Numbered from the stretch's first letter, positions 23,309 to 37,800 are shown. The stretch is 64,000 nucleotides of DNA from Mytilus galloprovincialis (GCF_965363235.1 NC_134841.1:38345440-38409439), one strand, 5' to 3'. A program made the numbers and translations. The notes: a model not told the origin generated them from the sequence alone.

Positions 23309-25752
23309 TTACTGCTTAAATATTTTTATAAATATCCACATGGATGCTACAAGCATTACTGACATCGTCATAGAATCTGAAACAAAATAAAAATGTATTT
23401 ATTATATCAAAACTTTTTTTTTTAAGATTTTTTATTTTAACAGACAAACATTCTCCTGAATATATGCACATTAACCTCAACTCACTGGTAATGGATTATT
23501 GGATGAAATGAACATGATGAAGGTTTTTAAAACATGGTGTTGAAAATAAGCATCGATTTTTTTTATACTACAAAATTAAACATAAATTCAAACAAATAAA
23601 GCTTAAATGTGTATACTTTGTTAATTGTTATGCAAAAAGTGTTATAGTCAAACGTTTCATCGTTCGTGTTGCTCAGTCTTTATTCTTCTGTGTCATGTTT
23701 GGTGTACTATTGTTGGTATTTTCCTCTTTCAGTTGTCCGTTTTTTTTTTCCACTGATAAATTTGAATGTTCCATTGGTAACTTTCGTCTCTCTTATACAA
23801 CAGATACTGGAAATGGGTGGTTTTTTTTTTATATCCGTTGCTTTAACTTTATTCATTTTGGCGTTTCTGATGGAAGTAAATCAAGAAAGGCTCATCGGAC
23901 GCACCAACATTATAAAGCGATATATTTATTTTTTACGGTAAGTGTCACATAAGAGCACTAGTTTATCTGACACTGACTGTTATATATGTACACATTGTTA
24001 GGAAATTTGTCACTTACCTGCTCCTGAACATGTTGTTACACAACCAGCATGTGTTAGATCTTCGTCACTGCCGTCGGAACAATCAACTGCTCCATCACAC
24101 CTTTTTGCACTGGTTACACAAGTCACTAAACCGGATACGCATCCATAGTTATCGGCACCACAATTCTAAAATATATAATTTTCTTTAAACTACATATTTA
24201 ATGTTATTACTAAAATGGTTTAGCATAATCTTCATATGCGTAAATCAGGCGAAAAAAGTATCTCTCCAATGTACGCATCGATTTATTTAATCATGAACAA
24301 CATGAAAATTGAAGCCGTTGTAGAGGTGACGCACTATCACTTATTTCGGTCTTTGAAATCTAAGCACTACCATTATAACATGAAAGATGTAGTTGAAAGG
24401 AAAATGCTTGATTATACATATTAAGGATCAATCTGTCACACTTCTGATTGATTGTCAGATATGATTATTACTAACGTAGTTTGTGAGAATTAGTCTCCAT
24501 TAAAAAAAATAATTTATATCTCATAGCTCCATAAGTATGTAAGATACAAAGTAGGATCCGCTAAACACAAATATTTGTTTTGTCAATTCAAAATTTAACC
24601 TTATCTAAGTTTCCAAGTTGATTGGGATAACAAGTTGAGGTCCAACAACTGTTACTTTCTGAATCGTCACCAGCACAGTCCGTTCCACCACCAGATGCAG
24701 CCGGGTTGTCACATTGTCTTGTCCGGGTGTATTGTCCATTACCACATGTCACTGAACATGATCCATAAGCAGACCACGATCCCCAGTTTCCATTGACTGA
24801 AATTATGTTATTTATTCGAAACATGAATAAATAGTAGGCATATCTCTATTTCTATTCAAAATGACGTTGGCTCGTAATAATCATAATTAAAAAATAAGTA
24901 CCAGCAATTTCTCAAAAGCAGCTTAGTGGGTGTCATACTACCATTCATATCGTTATACAATCAACCTTTTTTATTGACCACATATCTCTTAAAAATATAC
25001 CTTTAAATAAAAGTTAAACTTAATGAGAGAGAAGCAGTCCTGAATTGTTTATGTATCACATTTTTTTATTACAATTTTTAGCCGTGTTTAATACTTTTTT
25101 TACGAACATTTTTCACAGTGTACATTAAATTTTAAAATTTAATGCTCATTGGAGGGCAACATTTAAGTTTATTTATGAATGTAAAATTATATATAGCATG
25201 ATTGCCAATGACACTAATTTTAATCAGAGACAAAACATTACAAACAAGAAAACTATCTGCCTTACTTATGAACAAAATAATAAACGAAAACACAAATATG
25301 ATATACAGCAACAAACTACAACCTCTAAATTACTTTGTCCGGAATTGGTAATTGCACGTTCAGAATGTGGCGGGGTTATTCATGTTTCCTGGCGCTAAAC
25401 TCTTTGCTAGAGAGTACAGTGGTGTCAGAGTACATCATGTGTTTTGTCTGAAGCAATGGGACTGCGATTCATATAATTTTGCAGTTTAACGTCATGTCCG
25501 GACCTTTGATAGCTGTATATGCGTACCGTACCGTACGATAACCGATATTTGATTACAAACACGTAATTTGGACTCTAATAAATAGTTATCTAAGTAAAAT
25601 CAAACACCATAGATTATTTTATATAATATCCTTAAAGAAATATTAAAATTATTAATGTCCCTAGTATAAGAAAACTTGAAATACTTACCAACTTGACTTT
25701 TTGACAATTCCACCAAAGTGAATACTGTAACGGCAAATAATAACCGACTCAT
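23309..25752 (-). CDS. Short TSP1-LDLa surface protein (158 aa, spliced, minus strand)
   Basis: Coding exons on the minus strand are 25752-25689, 24796-24600, 24165-24018 and 23376-23309, with consistent GT-AG sites and phases 1, 0, 1; total 477 nt. Residues 1-20 form a signal peptide (MSRLLFAVTVFTLVELSKSQ). Residues 22-87 are a TSP1 domain beginning NGNWGSW, with six cysteines and CSVTCGNG. Residues 88-136 are an LDL-receptor class A domain with the calcium box CDGAVDCSDGSDE. Residues 137-158 are a hydrophobic tail (MSVMLVASMWIFIKIF). The exons correspond to exons 1, 7, 8 and 9 of the two larger genes downstream, same phases, so it is a paralogue without the IgGFc-binding part. Probably a GPI-anchored or single-span surface protein; ligand unknown. 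Confidence 0.86.
25140..25440 (+). repeat. Dispersed repeat M1 in intron 1 of the short TSP1-LDLa gene
   Basis: Landmarks GCATGATTGCCAATGACAC, ACAACCTCTAAATTACTTTG and AATGTGGCGGGGTTATTCAT in M1 order, opposite in strand to the host gene. Confidence 0.6.
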
Positions 25753-25776
25753 TTTTGAAACTTTAGCGATTAATTC

Positions 25777-25820
25777 GTTATTTTGCCTTGTATAAATTTC
25801 CTGTTGCTTTATATAAAAAC
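25777..25820 (-). promoter_or_regulatory. TATA-like promoter of the short TSP1-LDLa gene
   Basis: On the minus strand TTTTATATAAAG (about 25819-25808) lies roughly 60 bp before the start codon, which would give a short 5' UTR with no upstream intron needed. Predicted by position and sequence only. Confidence 0.5.
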
Positions 25821-28000
25821 GACATGCACTTCTATATCTGTCTATTGCTACTTGTTTCTGAATACTATTGACATTGTTTTGGATTCGCTTGTAGGTTTAC
25901 GTGAACCAACGTTTAATTATATTATTCATTTCAGAGCTTTAATGTAATATTTAATTTTTAAAGAATGGATCTCTATCTCTATCATAATATTTAATGTTAA
26001 GATAAATACACAATATGATATTGAACCGCAAAAATGCATACGTTAAAATTATATCAACTCAAAAAATAATATTTATAAATGTTATAAATATTTAGGCCGC
26101 GTATTTAATAATATAGGTCTAAAGCGGATTAAGCACACCTGTCCAGTTTACGGGAACTTAAATTGTCATGATGGGTAGCAAATCATATATGTGTACAGTC
26201 TTCTATGACACAACTTAGATCCTATGTATTGTCTTGCTTTCTTTTTCGTAAAAATGGAAGGTTGATCTACTAAGTTCAGTTTTAGCAAATGAAAATTTGA
26301 TTCTACGGCAAAAAATATAATAGCGTTTTTTTTTTCAACACTTAATGTCTTTTAGATAACGTACACAAGCAAGTCTTCAAACAGATATAATTTAATAATT
26401 CGATATCTTTAGGACAGAGAGATGCACCGATTATATTTACGTAAACAAACAAAATCTGACACACAAATAATCCAAATGTATCCCAACTCTATACCATACA
26501 TGAAACCTAATGATTCCAACGAAAAAGACTGTTTGGTACAGCTGATCATAATAAAGTTCAAATTTTTATACCAGATCTGTATGATATATCATACTCCATG
26601 TTCAGTAGGTTTTCAAAAAATCTATAATATCTCCAAGACTGATAGGTAGATCTTACAACCGCTTACAAAGAACAGCTCTTCATTATAAAGTTACATTATA
26701 GATCAATTTTATTATCAATCAATTTAACAGAAGCGGCAACAAAAATTATGTATGTACAAATACAGAATATCACCACCCCGACTGTGTGGTACATTATTAA
26801 TATTAAATCTACTTAAAATGCAAATAAAAAAAATGTAACAAGCAAATTCAGGAATAAACAAATAAAACCAAAAATATACAAGCTTATGGTGTCATTACAA
26901 ATGATACTGTGTCAAAATAGGGCTAGTTTAGTTTTATTTTCAAACGATTTCCAAGTTAAAGAAGGTCGAGGAAATAGTTGTGCTTTTCTCAAAATACATG
27001 GTTTATTGTATTCAATATACCAGTTCAATTTGAGCATGATTTTATAAGAGCTCCTTAAGTTTCCAGTGTAATGTCGCTCCTGCATTTTCAGTGTAATGTT
27101 GCTCCTGCATTTTCAATAATGTGGCTCATGCATTTACAAGCTTAAAAGACTTTTGAACTGCATGTATTGTGAAATTATCTTTATTCAAGACTCCAAACAT
27201 GCATTGAAATAAGTATGTAGACATTTAAGCCCTGATTTATCATTTATTTTCAAATATTTGAGTCGTGGGGTAAGGCAAGATGTGAAGATTTAATTTCTTT
27301 AGAACGTAACCTGGATTAATTAAATTTCTCTGTTTTTGTAACGACATTTTCAAAGAACGATATATTGTAGAGTAGAATAGTCATTATGATGATTTTTGAA
27401 ATTACTCTTATTTTGTAACAGTGACCCAGTCATAGAGGTAATCTGCTTAACGGGTAATAAACATTTGTTGATTCACCTGTCTGTTAAAGTAGGATAGTTT
27501 AATAACTCATCAAATAATAACTTTTATCAATATTTGATATATAAAAAAAATAATGAAAATAGGACGGAATGGAATTAACATTTCATTGACTTATCTTTTC
27601 AAATTCAAATTTTATATGAATTTCTTGTTTAAGGTCATGAACAGTCCTTTTTTTGTGAATAACTAGACTGATTAAAAACAAATGCTTCAAAAATGAATAA
27701 TCAAAATGCTAGACCTTGTGATCGACAACAAAATTGTTGAGTTTGGTATATTTACATAATTTCAAAGAGTCGGTATTACATTAGGTTGTAATTGTACAGC
27801 TTCTTCTGACTGCTTTGTTTTTGTACTCATCCGACCAGATTCATACGGAATTTTCTCATAACATAAAGCAATAAGAATCTTGCAAATCTGTAATTTAACT
27901 AAACGATATATTGATGATAACACCTGCCACTCATTTACCAACCTTGGATCTTATATAGCCATGTGAACTTGAGATTAGGAATAATACCAAATAGTTATCA
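25821..28000. other. Intergenic, between divergent genes
   Basis: No gene supported. A small imperfect triplicate (GTCGCTCCTGCATTTTCAGT type, ~30 bp) lies at about 27062-27135. Confidence 0.45.
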
Positions 28001-28004
28001 AAAG

Positions 28005-28140
28005 TACCAGAATAATAATTTAGTACGCCAGACGCGCGTTACGTCTACATAAGACTCATCAGTGACGCTCATATCAAAATAGTTATAAAGCCAAACAAGT
28101 ACAAAGTTGAAGAGCATTGAGGATTCAACTAGAATAGCTT
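28005..28140 (-). repeat. Fragment of the ~360-bp repeat family
   Basis: Carries GCCAGACGCGCGTTACGTCT and GACTCATCAGTGACGCTCAT, the family signature. Confidence 0.8.
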
Positions 28141-28637
28141 TACTATAACTTAATCGTTTCTATAACAAACGCACTGATTTAAACTTGTCACTAAGTAACA
28201 GAAGCAAATCATCTGACCAATCGTATATCTTTTTCCGTTTCACAGTACTTGCTTCATTCATTCGGGTTTGCTCTATACACAAACACTGTTGCAACATATT
28301 TAAGATATGAAGATCGAAGCAATGTCTATGTGACTAAAGTCAGTAGGGATACGATTTCGCGGTTTACATCTTTCGACATAGAAAAAGTCGTCTAACTTGT
28401 ATTCTACCGATTTTGTCTTATCACCTCATGTCACCTCTTGCTCATTTTTGGTTTCGTGTAATTCCTTCAGTCAGTGTTTGTTATCTTGATATTATGATAT
28501 ATCAACATTTGGGTGCAACCTAAAATAACCATCATAGGTTACTAAGTAATCAAGCAACTATTAGGATTCATCGACCAAAACTGTGTGAGATACAACACAG
28601 ACACACAACGTTAACACACATGGCTGAATAAATCAAA

Positions 28638-29645
28638 TAGACATGTTCTTCTCATATATTTTATGACGGTATAATACAAAACTATAATCAGTTTAAGTGA
28701 GGTCTTGATCAGGCATGCCAGTAACTGCCAATAGTTCTTTTTTAGTTTATGTATCATTTCCATTTTGCTTGGTTTCGTCTGTTTCCCATACTGACATCAG
28801 AATCAAACTTCTTGTAAACTGAGTGTTATTGCATGTATTGCAGTGTGTTTGTTTATTCTACATTGGCTAGAGGTAAAGGGGAGGATTGAGATCTCACAAA
28901 ACATATAAAACCCCACCGCAATTCTTCCTCTGGGGTTTGTTACTAATGTATAATAAAATTGAGAATGGAAATTGGGAATGTGCCAAAGAGACAACAACCC
29001 GACCATAGAAAAAACACAACAGCAGAAGGTCACCAACAGGTCTTCAATGTAGCGAGAAATTCCCGCACCCGGAGGCGTCCTTCAACTGGCCCCTAAACAA
29101 ATATATACTAGTTCAGTGATAATAAACGCCATACTAATTTCCAAATTGTACACAAGAAACTAAAATTAAAATAATACAAGACTAACAAAGGCCAGAGGCT
29201 CCTGACTTGGGACAGGCGCAAAAATGCGGAGGGGTTAAACATGTTTGTGAGATCTCAACCCTCCCCCTATACCTCTAGCCAATGTAGAAAAGTAAACGCA
29301 TAACAATACGCACATTAAAATTTAGTTCAAGAGAAGTCCGAGTCTGATGTCAGAAGATGTAACCAAAGAAAATAAACAAAATGACAATAATACATAAATA
29401 ACAACAGACTACTAGCAGTTAACTGACATGCCAGCTCCAGACTTCAATTAAACTGACTGAAAGATTATGATTTCATCATATGAACATCAGGCACAATCCT
29501 TCCCGTTTGGGGTTTAGTATCATACCATCATAACATATATGAGAAGAACATAACCCGTGTCATGCCAACAACTGTTTTTTGAATAAATGTGTTTAGTTCC
29601 GATGCACCTATAAGTGAATCAATATTAACGCCATTATCAATATAA
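28638..29645. repeat. Foldback made of two head-to-head M2 copies
   Basis: 28950-29645 is a long M2 copy on plus. 28638-28905 is the reverse complement of its second half, matching 29250-29550 (for example TTCTACATTGGCTAGAGGTA against TACCTCTAGCCAATGTAGAA). Arms are roughly 260-300 bp, around a ~350-bp centre. Confidence 0.75.
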
Positions 29646-29830
29646 TGTATGTTTTTTTTTTTCATTTTGGTTCATTTATATGTTTCGGTTTTTATTGTGA
29701 CGTACATTTTCGCTGGACTAGTACACACTTTTTGGCCTCCGGCAGAGGGATTCTTTCGCTGGGTTGTTTTCACATTGACACATTCTCCGTTTCAATTCTC
29801 TGGTTTTTTTTTCAAATAAATTTAACAAAA
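29645..29830 (-). repeat. M2 fragment, reverse orientation
   Basis: Carries TGTGACGTACATTTTCGCTG and a reversed form of the M2 start. It abuts the preceding foldback and has a partner at 53130-53440. Confidence 0.55.
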
Positions 29831-29914
29831 TGTTTATAACGAATAATATATGACGTTTGTCATCTTCCTTTTTAGCTAGGGTATAAGGTAAGTTGAACCC
29901 TTTTCGACTTCTGT

Positions 29915-30195
29915 GCTGACATGAATTATCATTGATATGGTTATATTTATAAATTAACAGTTTACAAAACTTTTGAATTTTTTAAATACTAAGGCTTTTT
30001 CTATCCCTGGAATAGATTACCTTAGCTGTATTTAGCAAAACGTTTAGGAGTTTTGGTCCCTAATGCTCTACAACTTCGTACTTTATTATGCCTTTTTAAA
30101 CTTTTTGGATTCAAGCGTCACTGTTGAGTCTTTTGTAGACGAAACGCGTATCTGACGTAAATACAAAATGTAACCCTGGTATCTATGATTAAATT
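29915..30195 (+). repeat. Copy of the ~360-bp repeat family
   Basis: Ordered landmarks TAGATTACCTTAGCTGTATT, GCGTCACTGTTGAGTCTTTT and GTAGACGAAACGCG, in the orientation of the array at 47940-50270. Confidence 0.8.
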
Positions 30196-30959
30196 ATTTA
30201 CTGTTCACAGAAGTTAAAAAAATGCGGTATTGTTCTTGTATGTTATAACATTTTCAAAAAAACTAAAGAAAAGATATATATACGCATTTTTACAGATCTT
30301 TTATTGAAATGGAAGTATAACACTGAAAGGAGAACTGTTTGTCAGACTGTTGTATATCTATTGATTTTTTTGTGATAAAATGTGTGGTTAACATTTTTTG
30401 AAATTCTTATATTTTTGTCAAAGGGTCAAAGTAAATAATTTGTCAAAATTGTATAATAAACACGCCAAATTAAATTTAGTCAAGGTGTTTGGTACTACCT
30501 TAAGAGGAGGTTTCGAGCCTTCCATGGAATAAATTCATATCCATTTAAAAAGTGTATTGGGATAATTATAATGGTAAATAGATATCTTAGCCTGTTGAAA
30601 TTGCGTTAAATGATTGACATAAATTTGGTGACATAAATTCTTTTAAAAGATATGATAAGTTGTTAGAATTAAAACCCATAGCTTTCTTGACCAGTAAGAA
30701 AATTTAAATTTCGAAGGATAATGAAACGATATGTAGTGTCAATATTGAGTACTTACCAATACATTATTAATATTATAAATAAAACATCATAACAATTAAT
30801 AAGCTTAGCATACTGAGGGTTGGCAATATACATACTTTTGCAATCACCATTATGGTTCATTAGTCTTCTATTCGAGTGGCACGCATGAGGTAAATATAAT
30901 TACATGTATATAAGTGACAAACATATTTGCATTGATGGTATACAAGTTAAGCAGTAAAT

Positions 30960-31180
30960 GAAGTTACAACTGTCATACAAGTAAGAGTTTTAGCTAGCTA
31001 TAAAACCAGGTTTAATCCACATTTTTTTAATTAAAAAAATGCCTGTACCAAGTGAATGTCAAGTTTATGACAGTTGATATCCATTCGTTTGATGTTTTTG
31101 AGCTTTTGATTTTGCCATTTGATTAGGGACTTTCCTTTTTTAAATTTTTCTCGGAGTTCATTATTTTTTGTTATTCTACA
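30960..31180 (-). repeat. Dispersed repeat M5
   Basis: Reverse copy: AGCTATAAAACCAGGTTTAA, CATTCGTTTGATGTTTTTGA, then a CTCGGAGTTCA block. Confidence 0.65.
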
Positions 31181-31874
31181 GTACTATCGTTAAACGAAAT
31201 TGCTACGTTTCGACTATCTTGTAAGAAAGTTGCTAAACATGTTGACAGAAATCAACATATTGTTATAACTTAGTAATGGAATTCATGAGGAGATATATCT
31301 TATCGATTGATTGTTTTTGGCAAATAGTATATGCATGTTGAGGATGAGAACAAATCAACACTTAAGGATTAATGCAATAGGAAGTAGATAATGCAATAGG
31401 GTTTTGACTGAGATGAGGGTATATCAGATAGGGACAAAATTGTTTTCCTCGCAACAGACCAAACATGGACCCCTCAACAAAATGATGTATGAGCTCTGTG
31501 CACTCTATGTGAACGAGGCAGCGGAATTACCGTTTCCACTTTGACCGCAAGTGACTGTGTATTTATTCGTCCTGCAAAGCCAAAGGGATATTAGTAGAAT
31601 TTAACCAGTTATTCCTCAATTCTTACATTTAAAACATATCTCCGTGTTCTTCTTGATTCATTTTTGTGTCCAAGTTTTGAATATGACATACGAAAAAGAA
31701 AGAATATTTACCCCATATTAAAATCTGCTCAAGTTGTTTTTGATAAGATGAGATGCGAACATTTATTAGTGAGACAACAGTTTTGTTTGGCTGGTACTTA
31801 TCAATTTCTATCTACAATATCTGAATTAGAGTAAAAAAATATTTGTATTTTTTTTCTAGATCTGCTCAGCGAAC

Positions 31875-34800
31875 ATGAAGACTCTTTTATATTTGACAGT
31901 CCTAGTAGGGATTTGCTATGGACAAGGTAAATATATATATGAACAATTACATTTTGTTATTCTTACGTATTTTTCTCTCTCCTAGATTTACATAATATCA
32001 ACAGAGATTCGGTATTACAATGGGTAGTAAGTGTACACCATCTTCTGGCTGTTTTGTTTTTGTACTAATTTGAACTGATTCATACAGAATTTTCTCAAGG
32101 CTGAAAAAATGTAAGCTTCGAACAAAATTCTGTAATTCATCATTTAGATATATTGACGATAACACCTGCCACTCATTTTCCAACCTTGTATCTCATATAT
32201 CCATGTTAACTTGAGATAAAGGTTACTACCGAATCTAGAATGTCTTTTCTACGTCTTAATCTTTTCTGTGACAAAATGATTTCATCTTCCAATTACGCAA
32301 CAGAAGCATATATCCTCTGGCCAATCGTATATCTACTTTGGTAGACGAAACGCACGTCAGTCGTACACAATTTCAATCTTGGTACGCATGATGAGTTTAT
32401 TTACTACTAAAGTTTAAATATTTGTTTTATAATGGTCAACAAAACTACGTGCATATACCATTTGTTTGGTACACAATATATACTTTATATATTTTTTAAA
32501 TCAATCTTAAATTTATTTAATTTTTTGTTTTTAGGTTTGCAAAAAAGTATGAACTTGATCTTGTTTTTTTTTTTTTTTACTTTTATGAAATTTTCCAGGC
32601 ATTATGTTGCCATTTTGTGTTCTCTGAAAAGCTACTTGAAAGAGCTTTAATTGGATGTACGAGTATAACTAATTTTATTTGCTAATTGGAAATTAAGCGG
32701 AATAAAATAATTTAAGACAGCAGAGAAGATAATTCTGTTTTAATTGGTTATTACTTACCGACTTAAATAAAAGAGTGAGCTATTAATACTGTAAATGTAT
32801 GATGTCTCTAGTCTGATCAAAGGGTCAGAGTGTCCTACTTAATTAAACGATAAATTGTTGAAATTAGATAACATGTTTTCACGTGCAGAGAAATTTCACT
32901 TATGACCAATGCATCTTTCTTATTGGTCAATGATCTTGCGGGTCAGTACGAGTTCACGTGTAAGTGTATTGTGGTCACTTCCTTTTATCATCAGCATTTG
33001 ATGTGTTAACTTGTGATTCTTATCAAACAATTTGTTCAAAATTTCCACCCACATACCGCCCTTAATGTTATCTTTTGAAGTAGATATGTATATATAAAAA
33101 GTAAAATCACAAAAATACTGAACTCCGAGGAAAATTCAAAAAGGAAAATCAAAAATCAAAAGGCAAAATCAAAAGTCCAAACACATCAAACGAATGGATA
33201 ACAACTGTCATATTCCTGACTTGGTACAGGCATTTTCTAATGTAGAAAATGGTGGATTGAACCTGGTTTTATAGCTAGCTAAACCTCTATGTTTATTTAT
33301 GGGGCAGATTTTTCTCCCCACCTTTGCTATTCTTTGTCATGACCAATAAGAAAGATGCATTGGTCATAAGTGAAATTTCTCTGCACGTGAAAACATGTTA
33401 TCTAATTTCAACAATTTATCGTTTAATCAAGTAGGACACTCTGACCCTTTGACCAGAATAGAGACATCATACATTTACAGTATTAATAGCTCACTCTTTT
33501 ATTTAAGTCGGTAAGTAATAACCAATTAAAACAGAATTATCTTCTCTGCTGTCTTAAATTATTTTATTCCGCTTAATTTCCAATTAGCAAATAAAATTAG
33601 TTTTAAGACAGACAGCTAGATATCATAAACATACTATGTATACACAAGCCAGAGTCTGAGCTTGATTTGCTATATGATATAAAAACTAAACTGACGAAAA
33701 AAGGTCATTTATTCAAAATCATAAAATGCAAAAAATACATTTTGCAAATAAAACATTTGACATAAAAGTTCATATCTAATATGAAATAATAATACATAAT
33801 TAATACGAAATTACATCAACTAATATCATGTCAATTGAATAAATGACAAAGAATAGCAAAGGTGGGGAGAAAAATCTGCCACAAATCCACTCTTAGGCTG
33901 AAAGAGTGGATCTGAAATCCACTTTAAGGCTGAAAGAGCGGATCCCCCACCCGAGGACTCTGGCGACGTGAATACAATTATATATGACTTTAAAAAAAAA
34001 AATACATTCACATACATGTACACCAAACACATATCACTTTATTATGTAAAACGTTTCCACATTTAGCAGAAATATTAAAAGTTCATATTATCATATACTA
34101 AGATATTACTGGTAAAAATGATTAAAGGTGTAAATCTTATTCCGGCCAGTGAAAATTCAAACAAAACTAAAGTTCATTTTTACGAAGCCCTGGATCCTTC
34201 CTAAATACGAAGTTTTATATCTAACTATTTCTGTAAGGGATCATGAGCAAAGGATTCTCATACTACACTTAACATTTTTCAATCGAAAATGTATAAATAT
34301 AAAAAAGAAGATGGTATGATTGCCAATGAGACAGTTCCCCACAAGAGACCAAAATGACACGGAAATTAACGACTATAGGTCATCGCACGGCCTTCAACAA
34401 TGAGCAAAGCCCATATTGCATAGTCAGCTATAAAAGGCCCCAAAATGACCATGTAAAACAATTCAAACGAAAAACTTAAATGTTAGACATAAACAAACGA
34501 CAACCACTGAACTACAGGCTCTTAACTTGGGACAGGCACATACATACATAATGTGGCGGAGTGAATTCCATAGGGTAAAAGTTTTTAAATTAAAATTAGT
34601 AAATAAGTATTTAGTTTAAACCTTATTTAACTCTCAGTTAATTTTGTTGTGATCCGAATTGATATGAGACTATAGAAATAATTTTTGTAACTCATGATAC
34701 GGTAAAAAGAAAAGTTTTAGTCACAATTTTTAATATACAGCTTTGTAGAAATTTAATGACTGGTGAACATCACCATTCAATATTAATAGTAATAATATCA

Positions 34801-37800
34801 CTATAAAAAGGGGGTATACACCAAACTTCAGTCCGGGTTAAATAACAAAATGCAATCAAATTTAGAAAATGTGATACATTGTAATTGTCGCCTATGGTAA
34901 CAGAAAGCTGCAAACAACGCACCACTGATGTACACAGATTTTTATAATTTTTGCCTATTATGTCTGTTTGTTTTTTTGACACATCGTTGTCAATATAATG
35001 AAATTTTATACGACTGTCATACAAGAGAGAAGTTTACCTAGCTATAAAACCAGGTTAAATCCACCATTTTCTATATACACATGTAAGAACTTTCCGTCTT
35101 GGATTTTACTCGGATATAACTTAATTTGAAAAACAATACAAGAAAATAATTCATTGGTCTGGATGAATATAGAGCGATATTTAATCATAAATAATGAATA
35201 AATGTACATTATTTAATTTAGTTGGCAGTGTAAATGTGTTAAATACATAAATTGTATAGTTGTAGTATATTAATATTATAACAGCGATTTCGCAAGTATC
35301 CTGTTGTTGTTTTAAAGCAGACACATTAACTGTAAGGTTCCACCAATAGAAAGTACTGCCGACAACGGCATCAAATGTAAGAAAACGTCTTTGGAATATT
35401 GCCACACTAGCTTTTCTAGGTGCGGAAAAGATGTGATATAAGAATGGTCTCTATCTAAATGTAAGTTGTCCATTGTTTATGTGGTTCATAAGTGTTTCTC
35501 GTTTCTCATTTTTTTTATATACATTTAGATAAGACCGTTGGTTTTCCCATTTGAATGGTTTTGCACTAGTCATTTTTGGGACCCTTTATAGCTTGCTGTT
35601 CGGTGTGAGCCTAGGCTCCGTATTGAAGACCGTACCTTGCCCTATAATGATTTACAATTATAAATTGTGACTTGGAGGGAGAGTTGTCTCATTGGCACTC
35701 ATGAGCACTCATAGTCTCATACCACATCTTCCTATTATCTTATTAATTAGTTTTCCCAGTACTCGTTTCAGTAACAGTCTGAGACTCAAAGAGCTGTTCA
35801 GTCTATTTGAATTTGAAATAAAAATATAAAATAAAACCTATAAAAGATTTCCCCGGATCTGAGCCCCGGATCTTTGCTTAAATATCAAGATGATTCATGA
35901 ATGTGCTTATTAATACTGACAAGTTGCCAAATTGCAGTCATTAAGTCTCGTTTCTGAATATATAATTCAATCTTTAGAAATACGACATTTTTTTTGTTAG
36001 AACATCAAAGTACATACTTGATGCTAAGTTACTGTAAATTTTAAAATGGAACTAGATGACTTTTCTATTAATAGTCCTGACGTAAAGAGAGCCTGTGCAT
36101 ATAGGCGGTTTGTTATTTCTCTTTGTCAAGTTAGATAACACGTTGAATGTATAATTATATACTTGTTCTTTTAGTGTAACAATATGGTTTTTAGCATTAT
36201 AAATAACTGTTCAATATTTCTAGACGACGTATTCAACGTGACAAACACAGTTCCCCTCTTTTTTTTTTAAATAAATGGTAGTTTTTATATTGTTGATTTT
36301 AAATGCAGAGAATGTTGTAAAGACAAGACGGCGCGAATAGCGCACTAATTAAAGTCTTACATCTGTGATGCGGTTTAACCCTTGTCAAAGAGATATGATC
36401 AATCAAGAAATGTCAATCAGTAAATATTTCTTATAAATGTTATTTTATTAATTACAGGAAGAGATAACCAAGGCACAGAGTTTTTGCTTGGTTTTATGAA
36501 CAACAGAGGTAGGTAGTTTACAAACTGTCAAATGATACAGTAGAAAAATCTAAACAATCCTCTGTATATCAAAATGATATTCAATAGGATTGCAAAAGGT
36601 ACATAAGGCAGTTTCGAATCCAGAGGGCAATGGGTTTTGGGATTCGATGCGTCCTTTATTTTTCCTCCCTTTTTTCCTCTTTGAAAGAAACACATTGAGG
36701 AGAATTTCATGTTTTAAATTGTACACTTAACTTCCCATTTTATCTATATAAAAATAAGTTGCTGTGGTATGATTGCCAACAGTAATCAACGAGGAAGATA
36801 AGATTAAATAATATACGTCACCGACGGCCTTTAACAATGAGCAACCCCTATTCTATATAGTTACCCTGGCTATAAAAGGTACCGACGTAAGCACTATGTA
36901 AATACACATCTTATGATAAACAAACTTCCAATTTTACTGGTTTCTGTGATCTTGATCAGGTTGATAGCTACGGATCATAGCTTCCATCAGTCAAATGCCA
37001 TCGAAATTAAGGGCATCTCATTTTTTTGACAAACTTGAAGTCCTAAAAAATGTGTATGCAGTGATAGAATTAAAATTGAGAATGGAAATGGGAATATGTC
37101 AAAGAGACAACAACCCGATCAAAGAGCAGATAACAGCCGAAGGCTACTAATGGATCTTTAATGTAGCGAGAAAAGCCCTCATTCAGTAGTGGGCATCAGC
37201 TGGCCCCTAAATAAAAATGTGTACTTATTCAGTGAAAATTGTCATCAACTAAACTCAGAAATATATTATTAAATGAACTAAAATTAAAAAACATACAAGA
37301 CTAACAAAGGCCAGAGGCTCCTGAATATGGACAGGCGCAAAAATGCGGCGGGGTTAAACATGTTTTGTACGATCTCAACCCTCCCCCTTTAACTCTCGAA
37401 AATGTATAATAAATAAACTCATAGCAAAACGATGAGTAAAACTCAGTTAAAAAGAGAGACGAGTCCAATTTCAGAGTAGGTAACAAAAGCAACTGAGCAA
37501 AATGACAATGATACATAAATTAACAAAGGACTACTAGTTACTAAAATGTCAACCTTAGACCTCAATTAAACTAATAGAAAGTTTATCTCTTCATTATAAG
37601 TACATTTATCTTTAAAATATTTATATTACTTGGTGCTTCCGCATTTCCAGAATACTAAAAATGCTCTCATCGTTGTTTAAATGTGCAAGCGTTTGTATTA
37701 AACTTTCTTTTCATCTTAACAAGAGGCGGCCAGAGCGACAGCAAACCGGATTTTATCACTTACATTAACAACATATAAAAATTTTAAAAATTTGGTTAAA

